A stretch of DNA of 64,000 bases, taken from Rhizobium tropici CIAT 899 (lineage in GTDB: Bacteria; Pseudomonadota; Alphaproteobacteria; Rhizobiales; Rhizobiaceae). The stretch lies in NCBI RefSeq assembly GCF_000330885.1, contig NC_020059.1, positions 1,911,001 through 1,975,000 of the forward strand, in the 5' to 3' direction. Shown one piece after another: positions 28,126-38,500 of the stretch. Every line of letters starts with the position of its first letter. The first letter of the stretch is position 1. The position numbers and the translations under genes are program-made. Under the pieces are notes generated by a model that saw nothing but the letters and a program-made list of their open reading frames with translations, made no database searches and was not told the DNA's origin.

Positions 28126-29292
28126 TCAGGCCGCCGCACCCGCCAGCTTGCGTCTTCCCGCGATACGGGTAAACGCGGCAATTGCGCGATCGATATCCGC
28201 TTCGGTCGTGGTCGGCCCCAGCGAAATGCGCAACGCTCCAAGCTTGGGATCACATCCCATCGCCGCTAGCACATGGCTCTCGCCGACCTTGCCCGACGAG
28301 CAGGCTGAGCCGGCCGATATAGCAACCCCTTCAAGATCGAAGGCGATCTGGCCGGTTTCGGATTTCAGCCCCGGCAGCGTGAAAAAGCACGTGTTGGGAA
28401 CGCGCGGGCCATCCTTCCCATGAATGATGACATCCGGCGCCACCAGCTCCATCCCTGCTTCCAGCCGGTCGCGCAATGAAGCGATCGCAGCATTGCGAGC
28501 ATCGAGGTCCAAGGCAGTGACCTCGGCGGCGGCACCGAAGCCGATGATGGCAAGCGTATTTTCCGTGCCCGAGCGATGGCCTTTTTCCTGCCCGCCACCA
28601 TGGATCAGCGGCATCGGCATCAGGATTTCACCGCGCGAGACGAGCGCGCCAACACCCTTCGGGCCGCCGATCTTGTGCGAGGACACGATCAGAAAATCCG
28701 CGCCGATCGCATGGATATCGAGCGGAATCCGGCCGGCTGCTTGAACCGCATCAACGACTAACAAGCCACCCGCCGCCTGAACGAGCTTCGCCGCTTCGGT
28801 GACTGGTTGCAGAATTCCGGTCTCATTATTGGCAAGCATGATCGCGACCATCGGCAGGCCACTCGCCTTGTCATGGGCTGATAGCATCGCTTCCAGCGCA
28901 GCGAGATCGATCGTACCGTCTGAGGTCACCGGTATTTCGCTGACATTGTCCTTGGCAAACCGGCCGCCTTCGCGCACGGCCGGATGCTCGACGGCCGATA
29001 TATAAAGGTGGCTAACCACAAGCGGCGTCCGCCCCATGCGGAATTCCGGCGTCAGCACCATATTGGCGGCCTCAGTGGCGCCGCTGGTGAAAACCACATG
29101 GGCAGCTTCCGCGCCCGTAAGAGCCGCAACCTGCCGGCGTGCGGCCTCGACAGCCGCGCGCGCTGCCCTACCTTCGCCGTGAACGGAATTGGGGTTGCCT
29201 TGAATATCCATCGCACGCAGCATGGCTTCGCGGGCCGCCGGATGGAGCGGCGCGGTAGCATTCCAATCGAGATAAAGGCGTGTTGCAGCCAT
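28126..29292 (-). CDS. sufS2: cysteine desulfurase, IscS/NifS-like (group I)
   Basis: The first gene of the suf operon encodes a 388-aa group I cysteine desulfurase. The PLP lysine is in [19 protein letters not shown] and the catalytic Cys in [17 protein letters not shown]. It is the second desulfurase of the operon and differs in class from SufS. The sufS2 symbol is the rhizobial usage. A probable Irr box lies about 127 bases upstream. Confidence 0.93.
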   Translation of the reverse strand: MAATRLYLDWNATAPLHPAAREAMLRAMDIQGNPNSVHGEGRAARAAVEAARRQVAALTGAEAAHVVFTSGATEAANMVLTPEFRMGRTPLVVSHLYISAVEHPAVREGGRFAKDNVSEIPVTSDGTIDLAALEAMLSAHDKASGLPMVAIMLANNETGILQPVTEAAKLVQAAGGLLVVDAVQAAGRIPLDIHAIGADFLIVSSHKIGGPKGVGALVSRGEILMPMPLIHGGGQEKGHRSGTENTLAIIGFGAAAEVTALDLDARNAAIASLRDRLEAGMELVAPDVIIHGKDGPRVPNTCFFTLPGLKSETGQIAFDLEGVAISAGSACSSGKVGESHVLAAMGCDPKLGALRISLGPTTTEADIDRAIAAFTRIAGRRKLAGAAA

Positions 29293-29418
29293 AATCTTCT
29301 TCCTGCGCGACTTTGCTTTGCTGCGACCGGCTCATTTTCCTTGAAATTTCAGCCGGGCATGCCTTATGACACGTTCCACAAACCGTTGCACAGACAACGC
29401 GCGGACCACCGCATCAAG

Positions 29419-29435
29419 TTTCGAATTGTTCTAAA
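29419..29435 (-). promoter_or_regulatory. probable Irr box (iron control element)
   Basis: TTTCGAA-TTG-TTCTAAA differs from the recalled consensus TTTAGAA-N3-TTCTAAA by one base (13 of 14 half-site bases match). It lies 127 bases upstream of the sufS2 ATG, in the gap shared with the divergent hydrolase. In rhizobia the haem-responsive regulator Irr binds such elements and controls suf and other iron genes. A second TTCTAGAA palindrome is at 29441-29448. Confidence 0.6.
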
Positions 29436-29525
29436 CTGCGTTCTAGAAAAGATGAGCGCATTCGTCAAGTCAACTTGCTGCGTGCCGCAGGGTTTGAACG
29501 CAGAAAAAGAAGAGCCGGAGTATCG

Positions 29526-30203
29526 ATGCCCGAAGTAATTTTCAACGGCCCCGCGGGTCGCCTTGAAGGCCGCTATCAGCCCTCCAAGGAAAAGAGCGCC
29601 CCGATCGCGATTATCCTTCATCCTCATCCGCAGTTCGGCGGTACGATGAACAATCAGGTGGTCTACCAGCTCTTCTATATGTTCCAGAAGCGCGGCTTCA
29701 CCACGCTCCGCTTCAACTTCCGCGGTATCGGCCGCAGCCAGGGCGAGTTCGACCACGGCGCCGGCGAGCTTTCCGATGCTGCCTCTGCACTCGACTGGGT
29801 GCAGAGCCTTCATCCTGATTCGAAGAGCTGCTGGGTTGCCGGCTACTCCTTCGGCGCCTGGATCGGCATGCAGCTGCTGATGCGCCGTCCGGAAATCGAA
29901 GGCTTCATGTCGATCGCGCCGCAGCCGAATATCTACGACTTCTCCTTCCTCGCACCCTGCCCCTCGTCCGGCCTGATCATCAACGGCGATGCCGACAAGG
30001 TTGCTCCGGAAAAGGACGTCAACGGCCTCGTCGAGAAGCTGAAGACCCAGAAGGGCATCCTGATCACGCACAAGGTGGTTCCGGGCGCCAACCACTTCTT
30101 CAACGGTCAGGTCGAAACGCTGCTCGGCGAATGCGAGGATTATCTCGATCGTCGCCTGAATGGCGAATTGGTGCCGGAACCGGCTGCCAAGCGCATTCGC
30201 TAA
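29526..30203 (+). CDS. alpha/beta hydrolase, YfbB/lysophospholipase-like
   Basis: The 225-aa protein has the hydrolase core: IAIILHPHPQFGGTMNNQV, TLRFNFRGIGRSQG, then GYSFGAW with the nucleophile Ser and APQPNIYDF. The last His (GANHFFNGQ) fits the triad. It belongs to a dienelactone-hydrolase-like family common in alphaproteobacteria, without a known substrate. ATG 29526 follows GGAG by 5 bases. It is divergent from the suf operon. Confidence 0.8.
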   Translation: MPEVIFNGPAGRLEGRYQPSKEKSAPIAIILHPHPQFGGTMNNQVVYQLFYMFQKRGFTTLRFNFRGIGRSQGEFDHGAGELSDAASALDWVQSLHPDSKSCWVAGYSFGAWIGMQLLMRRPEIEGFMSIAPQPNIYDFSFLAPCPSSGLIINGDADKVAPEKDVNGLVEKLKTQKGILITHKVVPGANHFFNGQVETLLGECEDYLDRRLNGELVPEPAAKRIR

Positions 30204-30221
30204 GAAGCGGCGCCCCTCTCA

Positions 30222-30305
30222 GAGCGTTTCCGCCGTTCTTTGAAACACGGAAACGCTCAATCTTGCTGTTTTACGCATTCCGGTCGAAAATCCGCTGCGT
30301 ATTTT
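30222..30305. repeat. palindromic intergenic repeat, second type
   Basis: GAGCGTTTCCG (30222-30232) and CGGAAACGCTC (30248-30258) form a perfect 11-bp inverted repeat, followed by TTTACGCATTCCGGTCGAAA and CCGCTGCG. The layout is a widespread rhizobial intergenic mosaic element. It lies after the hydrolase gene and before the convergent GNAT gene. Confidence 0.75.
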
Positions 30306-30319
30306 TGCCGGAACTGCTG

Positions 30320-30835
30320 CTAGCGTGACATCCTGAAGCAAAGGCCTGGAGTGCCGCTGACAACGATCGGCGCTTCGTACTGCATGCCGATTTTTTGTAG
30401 AACCCGCTGCGAAGCAACGTTTTCCGGATGCGTGAATGCGATGAACCGATCGGCGAAGCCTCGGCGGAAAAACCACTGTGCCAGCGCGCCGGCTATCTCC
30501 GTGGCGTAACCGTTGCCCCACGCGTCCTGCCGAAGCGAATAGCCGAGTTCGAACTCACCTCGTCCGCGCTCCTGGAAGCGCGAAAAGCCGGCACGACCGA
30601 TGAAGCGTCCATTCTCGCGCCGCAGTATCTTGTATTTCGTCACGCCGTCGCGCGCCTGCTCGCCAAACCAGCTTTTCAGCCGCTCCTCGGCCTTCTCCAG
30701 CGTCCAAGGAGTCGCGCCCGAGAGATAGCGCGTGGTCTCGATCGTCGAATGCAATTGCCGAATCGCTTCGGCATCAGCCTTATCCCACATCGTCAGAACG
30801 AGGCGTGGGGTTTCGAGTATGATGGTATTACTCAT
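30320..30835 (-). CDS. GNAT-family N-acetyltransferase (RimJ/RimL type)
   Basis: The 171-aa protein begins ILETPRLVLTMWDKADAEAI and contains FELGYSLRQDAWGNGYATEI, the acetyl-CoA-binding loop of RimJ/RimL-like enzymes, and a late NVASQRVLQKIGMQYE. These enzymes acetylate N-termini or small amines, and the substrate is unknown. ATG 30835 is chosen on family fit. The longer open frame to 30901 has no support. Confidence 0.85.
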   Translation of the reverse strand: MSNTIILETPRLVLTMWDKADAEAIRQLHSTIETTRYLSGATPWTLEKAEERLKSWFGEQARDGVTKYKILRRENGRFIGRAGFSRFQERGRGEFELGYSLRQDAWGNGYATEIAGALAQWFFRRGFADRFIAFTHPENVASQRVLQKIGMQYEAPIVVSGTPGLCFRMSR

Positions 30836-31014
30836 CTGCCTGCCTGTTTTCGTGATGAATCTCCAGCCTGCCGTAACATGTATGACAGCGCCGATTGACA
30901 ACCCGGCGGTCAGTGCTAACCGCTCGGCCTGATTTCAACAAGCCGATCAAGCGACATCTCGCATGCGAAGGCCCGCCGAAGCGGGTCTTCCAGATTATCG
31001 CTTGATATCATCCA

Positions 31015-33501
31015 TCAGTGACATGCCGGCAGACCGGGAGCGCCGCACTTCTTCTTTTCCGGAGGCTTCTGCGGCGGAGGCGGAGGTGGTCTCTTCACCT
31101 GCTGCTGCACGACCTTCGGCTGCGGCTGCGGCTGAGGCTTGGGCTGAGCCTGCGGCTTCGGCGCTGGCGCCCTCGCCTGTGCCACCACATGCGGCGCGGG
31201 TTTGGGCTGTGCAGGAGCCGGATTGGCTTGCCGGGGCGGCGTGGCAGCGACATGAGGCTGACTGCTGACACGAGGTGGATTGTTGGGGATGGCCTTGGGC
31301 TTCGCCGGAATTCTGGCGGCAACAGCCGGCGCCGCCGGAGCATGCCCATCGGGTTTCGGTGCAGCGGCGACCGGATTCGGTTTGCCGCCCGGCATTGCTT
31401 GCGGTGCCGGGGTCTTGGCAATCTGGTTTTGCCCCTTCACGGCAGGCGCATTGCCAACGGCCGGCAGCGGTTGTCCCTTGGAACCGGGAAGCGCATGTGT
31501 ATTGGCGTTCGGCGTAGCCTGAGGCTGTTGAGCCTGTTTCGTCTGCGCTGCGCCAGGATTGGCTGGCAGCTTGCCCGTGGTTGGCAAAGGTTGACCGTTC
31601 GCGCCCGGAAGCGTGTGCGCATTGGCATTTGTGCCTTGCTGGGCGGGTTGAGTGGCGACAGCCGGACTATGCACCGCATTCGGCGCAGCTTGCGGCGATT
31701 GCCCCTCCTTCGTCCGAGCCGTTCCCTGATTGACGGGCGGCTTGCCACCAGCCGGCAGCGGCTGACCATTCGCGCCGGGAAGAACGTGGGCAGCGGCGTT
31801 TCCGCCTTGCGGCTGCGCCAACGGCGCCGCCGCAGGAGCAACTCCAGGCACCGTCTTGGCGGGATTCTGCCGTTGTATAACCGCCGCCTTCTTCTGTACC
31901 GATGGCGGCAGGGCAACATGCAGTGCTGCAGCCCCTGCTCCGGCGATAACGGCCGCACCGGCGAGTTTCTGCCCTGTCGTCAACCCAGGTGCAGCGGGTG
32001 CCGCCACGTTCTCGTTGACCACAGTGTTGTTGTTGATGACCGTCGTGTTGTTCACGACCGTATTGTGGATGTTATTGAAGATGACATTGTTCTCGGGCGG
32101 CGCGATATCGCGTGGCGGCTCGACCCATGCAGGGACCGGAACGAAGACCGGTGCCGGCAACACGTAGAGATCGACCGCGGGCTGCGGTGGCGCCAACTCG
32201 ACGAAATCCGGTGGCGGCGGTGCCAGGAAGACGACGGGCGGCGGCGGTGCGTAGCCGAAATCCGCATCATCGAAATAAAGCACGGGACGGTCGACATAGA
32301 CCACCTCCGGCGGTGGGGGCGGCGGCACGTCATACTCGATCACGGTGAAAGATGGCGGCGGCTCGAGGGCTGCCTCGAAATGCTCGAGACGGCGGCGGGC
32401 ATCCCAGACGTGGGGACCGCGCGGATAACGCCTCAGATAAGACCAATAGGCCTCGGGCGTGTCGGCAACCCAGGTCTCGCGCCAGGTTATCGCCTCGCGG
32501 CGGGCGGCGACAATGGCGCGGACACGCCTGACCATGGAATCGTTCGGATAGGCGGCGAGAAAATCCTCATAGCCCTGCAGCGTGTCGCGATCGAGCGCCG
32601 CGAAATAGGCATCGCGCTCATCGAAATCGCGAATGGGCTTCGTCCGGTTTGCCACATCGTCGGTGCTCGGCACCGCAGCGGCCGGCGCGTTCGGACCGCG
32701 ATCGAAGAAGGTGAAGGCATTCTTGAATTTGGAAGCATCCCAGGAAATCTCGGCGCCCTTGGTCAAGTCGCCGACCCGCAACCGTGTGCGATCGAAGACG
32801 TCATCAAGCGAAAGGCCGCCGACGCGGATCATCTCCGCCAGCGCATGCGCGTAGGAACCATAGGGACCGGCCTCCTGCGGTGCGACCGTGCCGGGCGCCG
32901 CATTGAAGGCAATTAGCTGATTGGCATCGGGATCGACCAGCGCCAGACCACCCGCCAGCGGCTGACTGGACTGCACGAACGGATTGGCTCTCGCCGCGTC
33001 GAGCACGACGATGCTGCCACGATTGTTGATGGCCGACAGCGATTTGGTGAAGTCGCCCACGCGGATCGCCTGGACGGGGACATCCGTGGCATTGGCGATC
33101 TGCGCATCCACAGGCACGAAGTAATTGTCGCCCTGATACTGCACACCGTAGCCCGCCAGATAGACGAAGACGACGGTGTTGGGGCCTGACGCGTTGGCTT
33201 TCGTCAGAAAGTCGCGCATAGCATCGCGCAAGCTATTTTGATCGAGATCGCGCGCGCCTATCACGTCGAAGCCCGCAGCCTGCAGCGTTTGCGCGATCAG
33301 GCCGGCATCATTGGCCGGCGTCGGAAGCGCGCCCACCGTGTAGGCGGCGTTACCAACGACAAGCGCTATTCTCTTTTCAGGGGAACCCTGAGCTTCGGCC
33401 GGATTCGCAGCAGCAATACCGACCAAAGCCAACATCATGGCAAAAAATGCCCAGATCGTCTTTTTGGATGACAATCCCATCTTCGAAAGCAGAGGTGACA
33501 T
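31015..33501 (-). CDS. secreted caspase-fold pseudo-enzyme with Pro-rich repeat tail
   Basis: A signal peptide (about residues 14-38, ending AEAQ) precedes a peptidase C14-like domain (43 to about 270). In canonical metacaspase-like proteins the catalytic His sits in AGHG and the Cys in LDACR. Here they read YLAGYGVQ (Tyr118) and VVLDAARANP (Ala170), so cysteine protease activity is unlikely. After a helical middle part come Pro-rich stretches, a hydrophobic GAAVIAGAGAAAL segment near 540, and a long Ala/Pro/Gln tail with three copies of H-x-LPG-x-x-GQPLP. The end, KKKCGAPGLPACH, has a Cys pair. An alternative GTG start lies five codons upstream. Its role is unknown and the location is probably periplasmic or cell surface. 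Confidence 0.8.
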   Translation of the reverse strand: MSPLLSKMGLSSKKTIWAFFAMMLALVGIAAANPAEAQGSPEKRIALVVGNAAYTVGALPTPANDAGLIAQTLQAAGFDVIGARDLDQNSLRDAMRDFLTKANASGPNTVVFVYLAGYGVQYQGDNYFVPVDAQIANATDVPVQAIRVGDFTKSLSAINNRGSIVVLDAARANPFVQSSQPLAGGLALVDPDANQLIAFNAAPGTVAPQEAGPYGSYAHALAEMIRVGGLSLDDVFDRTRLRVGDLTKGAEISWDASKFKNAFTFFDRGPNAPAAAVPSTDDVANRTKPIRDFDERDAYFAALDRDTLQGYEDFLAAYPNDSMVRRVRAIVAARREAITWRETWVADTPEAYWSYLRRYPRGPHVWDARRRLEHFEAALEPPPSFTVIEYDVPPPPPPEVVYVDRPVLYFDDADFGYAPPPPVVFLAPPPPDFVELAPPQPAVDLYVLPAPVFVPVPAWVEPPRDIAPPENNVIFNNIHNTVVNNTTVINNNTVVNENVAAPAAPGLTTGQKLAGAAVIAGAGAAALHVALPPSVQKKAAVIQRQNPAKTVPGVAPAAAPLAQPQGGNAAAHVLPGANGQPLPAGGKPPVNQGTARTKEGQSPQAAPNAVHSPAVATQPAQQGTNANAHTLPGANGQPLPTTGKLPANPGAAQTKQAQQPQATPNANTHALPGSKGQPLPAVGNAPAVKGQNQIAKTPAPQAMPGGKPNPVAAAPKPDGHAPAAPAVAARIPAKPKAIPNNPPRVSSQPHVAATPPRQANPAPAQPKPAPHVVAQARAPAPKPQAQPKPQPQPQPKVVQQQVKRPPPPPPQKPPEKKKCGAPGLPACH

Positions 33502-33785
33502 ACCGGTTTCTTTCACGAAACATGAGGTGCGTGCGGGATCAATAGGAAAATGCCTAGGATTCGATTCGGGCGAATGCGGGACTTATTCCAGGCAGATTCG
33601 CGGCCATGTTACGGTCTATTGACGTTCACAAGTGCTCGGTTACACACGCTGCCCACGCCGAAACTTGTCGTCTGTTCCAGCAAAATGATGACGCGTCGCC
33701 AAATCGGTGCTAAACGCGCGCCCAACGTCAAACAATAGCGACTTCGCCGCGCTTTCCAGCAATGCGGCATCGAGAGACCAAGATC

Positions 33786-35042
33786 ATGGCTGAGTTCAAA
33801 TCCGATTTCCTGCACACCCTGCAAGAGCGCGGCTTCATTCATCAGATTTCCGATGAAGCCGGCCTAGACGACCTCTTCGCCAAGGAAACCGTGACGGCCT
33901 ATATCGGCTATGATCCGACGGCATCGAGTCTCCATGTCGGCCATCTCACCCAGATCATGATGCTGCATTGGCTGCAGGCGACTGGCCATCGGCCGATCTC
34001 CCTGATGGGCGGCGGCACCGGCATGGTCGGTGATCCCTCCTTCAAGGAGGAAGCCCGCAAATTGATGACCATCGACATGATCGAGGACAATATTGCCTCA
34101 ATCAAACGCTGCTTCTCGAACTATCTCGACTACAACAAGCCCGGCAACGCGGCCTTGATGATCAACAACGCAGAATGGCTGCGCTCGCTGAATTATCTCG
34201 AATTCCTGCGCGACGTCGGCCGCCACTTCTCGGTCAACCGCATGCTGTCCTTCGACAGCGTCAAGACGAGGCTTGACCGCGAACAGTCGCTGTCGTTCCT
34301 CGAATTCAACTACATGATCCTGCAGGCCTACGATTTCGTCGAATTGGCCAAGCGTTACGATTGCCGCCTGCAGATGGGCGGTTCGGATCAGTGGGGCAAT
34401 ATCGTCAACGGTATCGATCTAGGTCACCGCATGGGGACCAAGCAGCTCTTTGCTTTGACCTCGCCGCTGCTGACGACCTCTTCCGGTGCCAAGATGGGCA
34501 AGTCGGCTTCCGGCGCCGTCTGGCTGAATGCCGACCTGCTGCCGGTCTATGATTTCTGGCAATACTGGCGCAACACCGAGGATGCCGACGTTCCGCGCTT
34601 CCTCAAGCTGTTCACGACATTGCCGATGGACGAGATTGAACGGCTTTCCGCCATCGCGGGCTCCGAACTCAACGAGGTCAAGAAGATCCTCGCGACCGAA
34701 GTGACCGCGATCCTTCACGGCCGCGCGGCAGCCGAGCAGGCCGCCGAGACCGCCCGCAAGACCTTCGAGGAAGGCGGATTGTCGGAAAACCTGCCGTCGA
34801 TCGATGTTCCCTCCTCCGAACTCGACGCTGGCATCGGCCTTCTGGCTCTGATCGTGCGCGCCGGCCTTGCCGCCTCTAACGGCGAAGCTCGTCGCCATGT
34901 CCAGGGCGGCGCAGTGCGCATCAATGATCAGCCCATCAGCGACGAGCGCAAGATCATCGGCAGCAGCGAAGTCACCGCCGATGGCGTCATCAAGCTGTCG
35001 CTCGGCAAGAAGAAGCATATCCTGATCCGCCCGGCCACCTGA
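33786..35042 (+). CDS. tyrS: tyrosyl-tRNA synthetase
   Basis: TyrS charges tRNA-Tyr. The class I motifs are HVGHL (in [17 protein letters not shown], about residue 45) and KMGKSASGA in place of KMSKS (about 236). The tyrosine pocket region [17 protein letters not shown] is present, and a C-terminal S4 domain follows ([15 protein letters not shown]). It is 418 aa and cytoplasmic. A 284-base gap separates it from the divergent caspase-like gene, and an intrinsic terminator follows. Confidence 0.97.
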   Translation: MAEFKSDFLHTLQERGFIHQISDEAGLDDLFAKETVTAYIGYDPTASSLHVGHLTQIMMLHWLQATGHRPISLMGGGTGMVGDPSFKEEARKLMTIDMIEDNIASIKRCFSNYLDYNKPGNAALMINNAEWLRSLNYLEFLRDVGRHFSVNRMLSFDSVKTRLDREQSLSFLEFNYMILQAYDFVELAKRYDCRLQMGGSDQWGNIVNGIDLGHRMGTKQLFALTSPLLTTSSGAKMGKSASGAVWLNADLLPVYDFWQYWRNTEDADVPRFLKLFTTLPMDEIERLSAIAGSELNEVKKILATEVTAILHGRAAAEQAAETARKTFEEGGLSENLPSIDVPSSELDAGIGLLALIVRAGLAASNGEARRHVQGGAVRINDQPISDERKIIGSSEVTADGVIKLSLGKKKHILIRPAT

Positions 35043-35068
35043 GCGTCTAAGTAGCAGGAGAACGATGA

Positions 35069-35100
35069 GCCGGCGCCTTCGCGCCGGCTTTATCATTTTG
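35069..35100 (+). terminator. intrinsic terminator after tyrS
   Basis: GCCGGCGC (35069-35076) pairs with GCGCCGGC (35081-35088) around a CTTC loop. TTTATCATTTT follows. Confidence 0.85.
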
Positions 35101-35216
35101 GGGCAGCGCAAATGCAGAGCACTATCGATGCTGACTGCATGATTCTTTGCATCCTCATGTCGGATCGCGACCTGCCCACTCGTCCTCTGTTAAGGTTCCA
35201 ACCCTGGAGGCGGATT

Positions 35217-35543
35217 ATGGATGAACTGCCGGTGATCAAGACAAGGCGCAAGGGCCGAAGCTCTACACAAAGCATGTTGATTCCCAATGAGGAGATGGTC
35301 GCTCGCGCGCTCTGGGCGGCACCTCCGGGCCGATTGTCCGATATTACGGACGTGAGAAAGGCACTTGCCAGGCAGTATGGCGCGGATGCCTGCTGCCCTG
35401 TCACCGTTCAGCGACATCTCGTGCAGATCAGCCAAAGCGGCGCGGCTCCATTCTGGCGTATCGTGGACCCCGATCGACCATTCGCCCGGCGCATGAGCGG
35501 TGGCGCCGAACGCATACGTGAGCGGCTGGCGGACGAAAAATGA
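35217..35543 (+). CDS. small MGMT-like (alkyltransferase-fold) protein without catalytic Cys motif
   Basis: The 108-aa protein has the pattern RLSDITDVRKALARQYGADA, CCPVTVQRHLVQI and PFWRIVDPDRPF. It resembles small proteins related to the DNA-binding domain of methylated-DNA cysteine methyltransferases. The catalytic PCHR motif is not seen, so methyl transfer is unlikely and DNA binding is only a guess. ATG 35217 has GGAGG 6 bases upstream. It lies between the tyrS terminator and the end of the convergent YhdP-like gene. Confidence 0.6.
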   Translation: MDELPVIKTRRKGRSSTQSMLIPNEEMVARALWAAPPGRLSDITDVRKALARQYGADACCPVTVQRHLVQISQSGAAPFWRIVDPDRPFARRMSGGAERIRERLADEK

Positions 35544-35599
35544 TCCACCCTGCCTCAGTTACCGAAAGACGGAGGCCTTAGCACCATCCGCCTCAATAT

Positions 35600-38500
35600 T
35601 CAAAATTCAAATATCTGCCTGAAAACGCCCGGTGCGATGATCGAGAGAGGATTGATCTGCAGGTTCGATTTCTCGATCGTACCAGTCAGCCTGAAGGTGA
35701 TGCCGATCAGACCGCGATCGCTGCCATTGCCCAGGATGAAGCCGACGATCGGAACTTCCGCGAACAGCCGGTTCAGGCCGTAGGCGGGCATGAAGGTTCC
35801 CGTCATGTCCATCTTGCCACTGGCGTCCTTCAATACGCCCTGGAACGTCGCTCCGACCTGCACACCACGCACCACGCCGTTCTCGACGGAGAGCACCCCA
35901 TCGCGCATTACCAAACGCGCAAAGCCGCGCTCGAAGCTCTGCGAACGCGTATCGATATTCTGTTTCACCGCCGAATTCAGGCTCTTGCCGTTCTTCCCGC
36001 TTGGCGTCGACACGATGGTCGAGAGTTTCTTGTCATCGATGATGGAGAAGTTGCGGATATCGAGCGAGCCGTCCCAGTCATCCTGCCCGATCGAGCGCAG
36101 CGACAGATTGAGCAGCCCACCCTGCAAATGCTTGTAGAGGTCGGTGAAGCGCGCAACGGCGCCTGCATCGCCGCTCGTGATACGGATGACGCCGTTGGCC
36201 CCTTTGCTCATCTGGGTGACGAGCGCTTCGCCGCTACGGGTCAAACCCGAAAAATCAGCAGCCGTCGTCTTGCCGCCCGAGATCGAATAAACGCCTTTGA
36301 CATTGCCGATCGTCTCGTCATTGAAGCCTATGACCTTGTCGAGATTGGCGCGAACCGTCGCGCTCGCCGAACCATCCCCGTTTGAACTCTGCTGTCCGCC
36401 CGATGTGGATGCCTTCAAGCGCGCGAGGATCGGTCTTATGTCAGCGGAATTTCCCGATACGGCGACGTCATAACCGCCGCTTTTGCTCCGCTTGAGCGAA
36501 AGCGCGAAATCGTCGAGCGCCGAAAGTTTCACGCTCGTGAAACTCGCCGATGTAAGGCTCCCCTTGCTGATCAGAAGATCGCCGCTGGCGCCGAAGCCAT
36601 CACCCTTGAGCGTGAAATTCTTGAGCGCCGTCTGGCTGTCCGGGCCGGATGCTTCGAACTGTGCAGTCGCCGCAATGCCGCTGCCCTTTGACCAGCCGAT
36701 CCAGGGAACGGTCAGCGCCGCCTTGCCGAGATCGACCTTCACGCCCTGACGATCGTCATCAATGCGCGTCAATTCCACTTTGACAGGCCCGTCGATCATA
36801 TCGCGAAGTCCAGGCAGAACGGTGTTGCGCTGCGCATCGGTCAGCGTTGCCGTGATCACCCGGGCGCGCTTGACGGTCGACTTGCTGTCGGTCGGCTCGA
36901 CCATGTCGATCTGGGCGGGAATGCCATCGATCTGAGCCTGGGCTTGCAGATGCACGGATTGCGGATCGGCCGAAATCACGCCAGTCAGATTGTCGATCTT
37001 GCGATTGTTCATCGGCTTCAGCAGATCGACATTGTCGAGATCAAGCGTCGCCCGCCACTCCGGCGGAGGCGGCTGCTGATCCTTGATCAGCCCGATCCTG
37101 GCATCGACCTTGGCGACGATCTTGCCATTGAAATCCTCCGGCTTGAATTCGGTCCGCTGCAGGACCTCCAGAGGCTTGTAGCTCAGAAGTTCGCCGATGG
37201 CGTCGCCGGAGCCTGAAATCGTCAAATCGAGATCGGCCATCAGCGGCTTATCGTAGGTCGCCGGGATCGAAAAGCTGCTGTCGCTCAGCGTGATCGTGCG
37301 CCCGGTGGAGAAGTAGGAGGTCGCCGAGGCGATATCGACCACCATATTCGGACCGGTCAGATCGAAATGGGCCTTGGTGTCGCGCAATGGCGGGATTTCG
37401 CCCGGGACATTCATCCGCGCGCCATCGATGTCGAAGGCGATATGCAGCTCATTCTTGCCAAGCTGCAGCTTACCGGTCTGTGATGCTTCACGCAGCCGGC
37501 CAGCCGGAATGAAAACGGATATGACGGCGTTGGTCACCGATCCGCCGAAGAGATTGCCCTCGACCCAGGTTCGAGGTTTCGAGGCCATCCAGAACGGCCA
37601 TAGCTGCTTGACGGCAGCCGTGTCGAGCTTGTCCGCGCGGCCGCCGAAACTGATCTCAGGCGAACTGTCGCCGAGCTTCATGTGCAGGGAGCCGAAAAGC
37701 GCGCCTTGTGGTGTCGATATGCCGAGATTATCGAACTGGAATTCCTTGGTCGCCGAAAAGAACCGGCCGGTAGCACGACCGTCGAAGCTGATTGGCTTCT
37801 CCCCTGACAGAGACGAGGCGGCTACCCCATCCTTGATCACGAAGTCGATGCCAAAACCCTTCCCTGCATTGGCGTCGACGCGGTCGAGATCGATCAGCGC
37901 GCCGGAGAACGGCACGGTCGTCCCGAGGAACTGTGCATTGGAGGGAGCAATCTCCAGGGTCTGGTGATCGAAATTGTAGGCCAGGTTGATATTGGCCTGC
38001 GTCAGCTCCTGCGGATCATGGTCCATATAGAGGGTGCCGGGCTGAACTTTGACGGTGGCACTCAGCTTCGGATCTACACCCGCCTCTCCTTTGACCGCCG
38101 AAAGCGTAATGTCCCCGAAGGTCGTGAAGCCCTGTCGGGGCGTACCATTCGGATCATAGGCCATCGTGAGCGGCTTGAGGTCGAGATTGGATATCCTGGC
38201 CGCGAGCGAAGAGCTGCGACCGGCCTCCTTTTGATCCGCACGCACATCCAGAAGCGCTACGGAACCATTGATCGCCACCTCGCCGTAGAGATGCAGAGAA
38301 TTCGGTGCAGTGCGCTCGAAGGTCAGATTATCGACGACAAGCGAGATCGGTTCGCCTTCCTGCCGCGCCAGCTTCATGGAGAAGCCGGAAATACGCACGG
38401 AATTCGTGCCGCCTCGCTGGACGAAATGTTCGAGAAAGTCGAGATTGTCGAAAGCCGCATTCAAGGCCTTGGGCAAGGCATCAACGCGCAGGGCAGTCAA

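Noticed and set aside
30967-30990. A 10-bp hairpin between the GNAT and pseudo-caspase genes considered as a terminator
   Set aside because: The stem is good but no U-tract follows on either strand, so termination cannot be claimed.
31018-32916. A 632-codon plus-strand open frame opposite the pseudo-caspase
   Set aside because: The product is Arg/Leu/Gly-rich, the mirror image of the Pro/Ala-rich tail.
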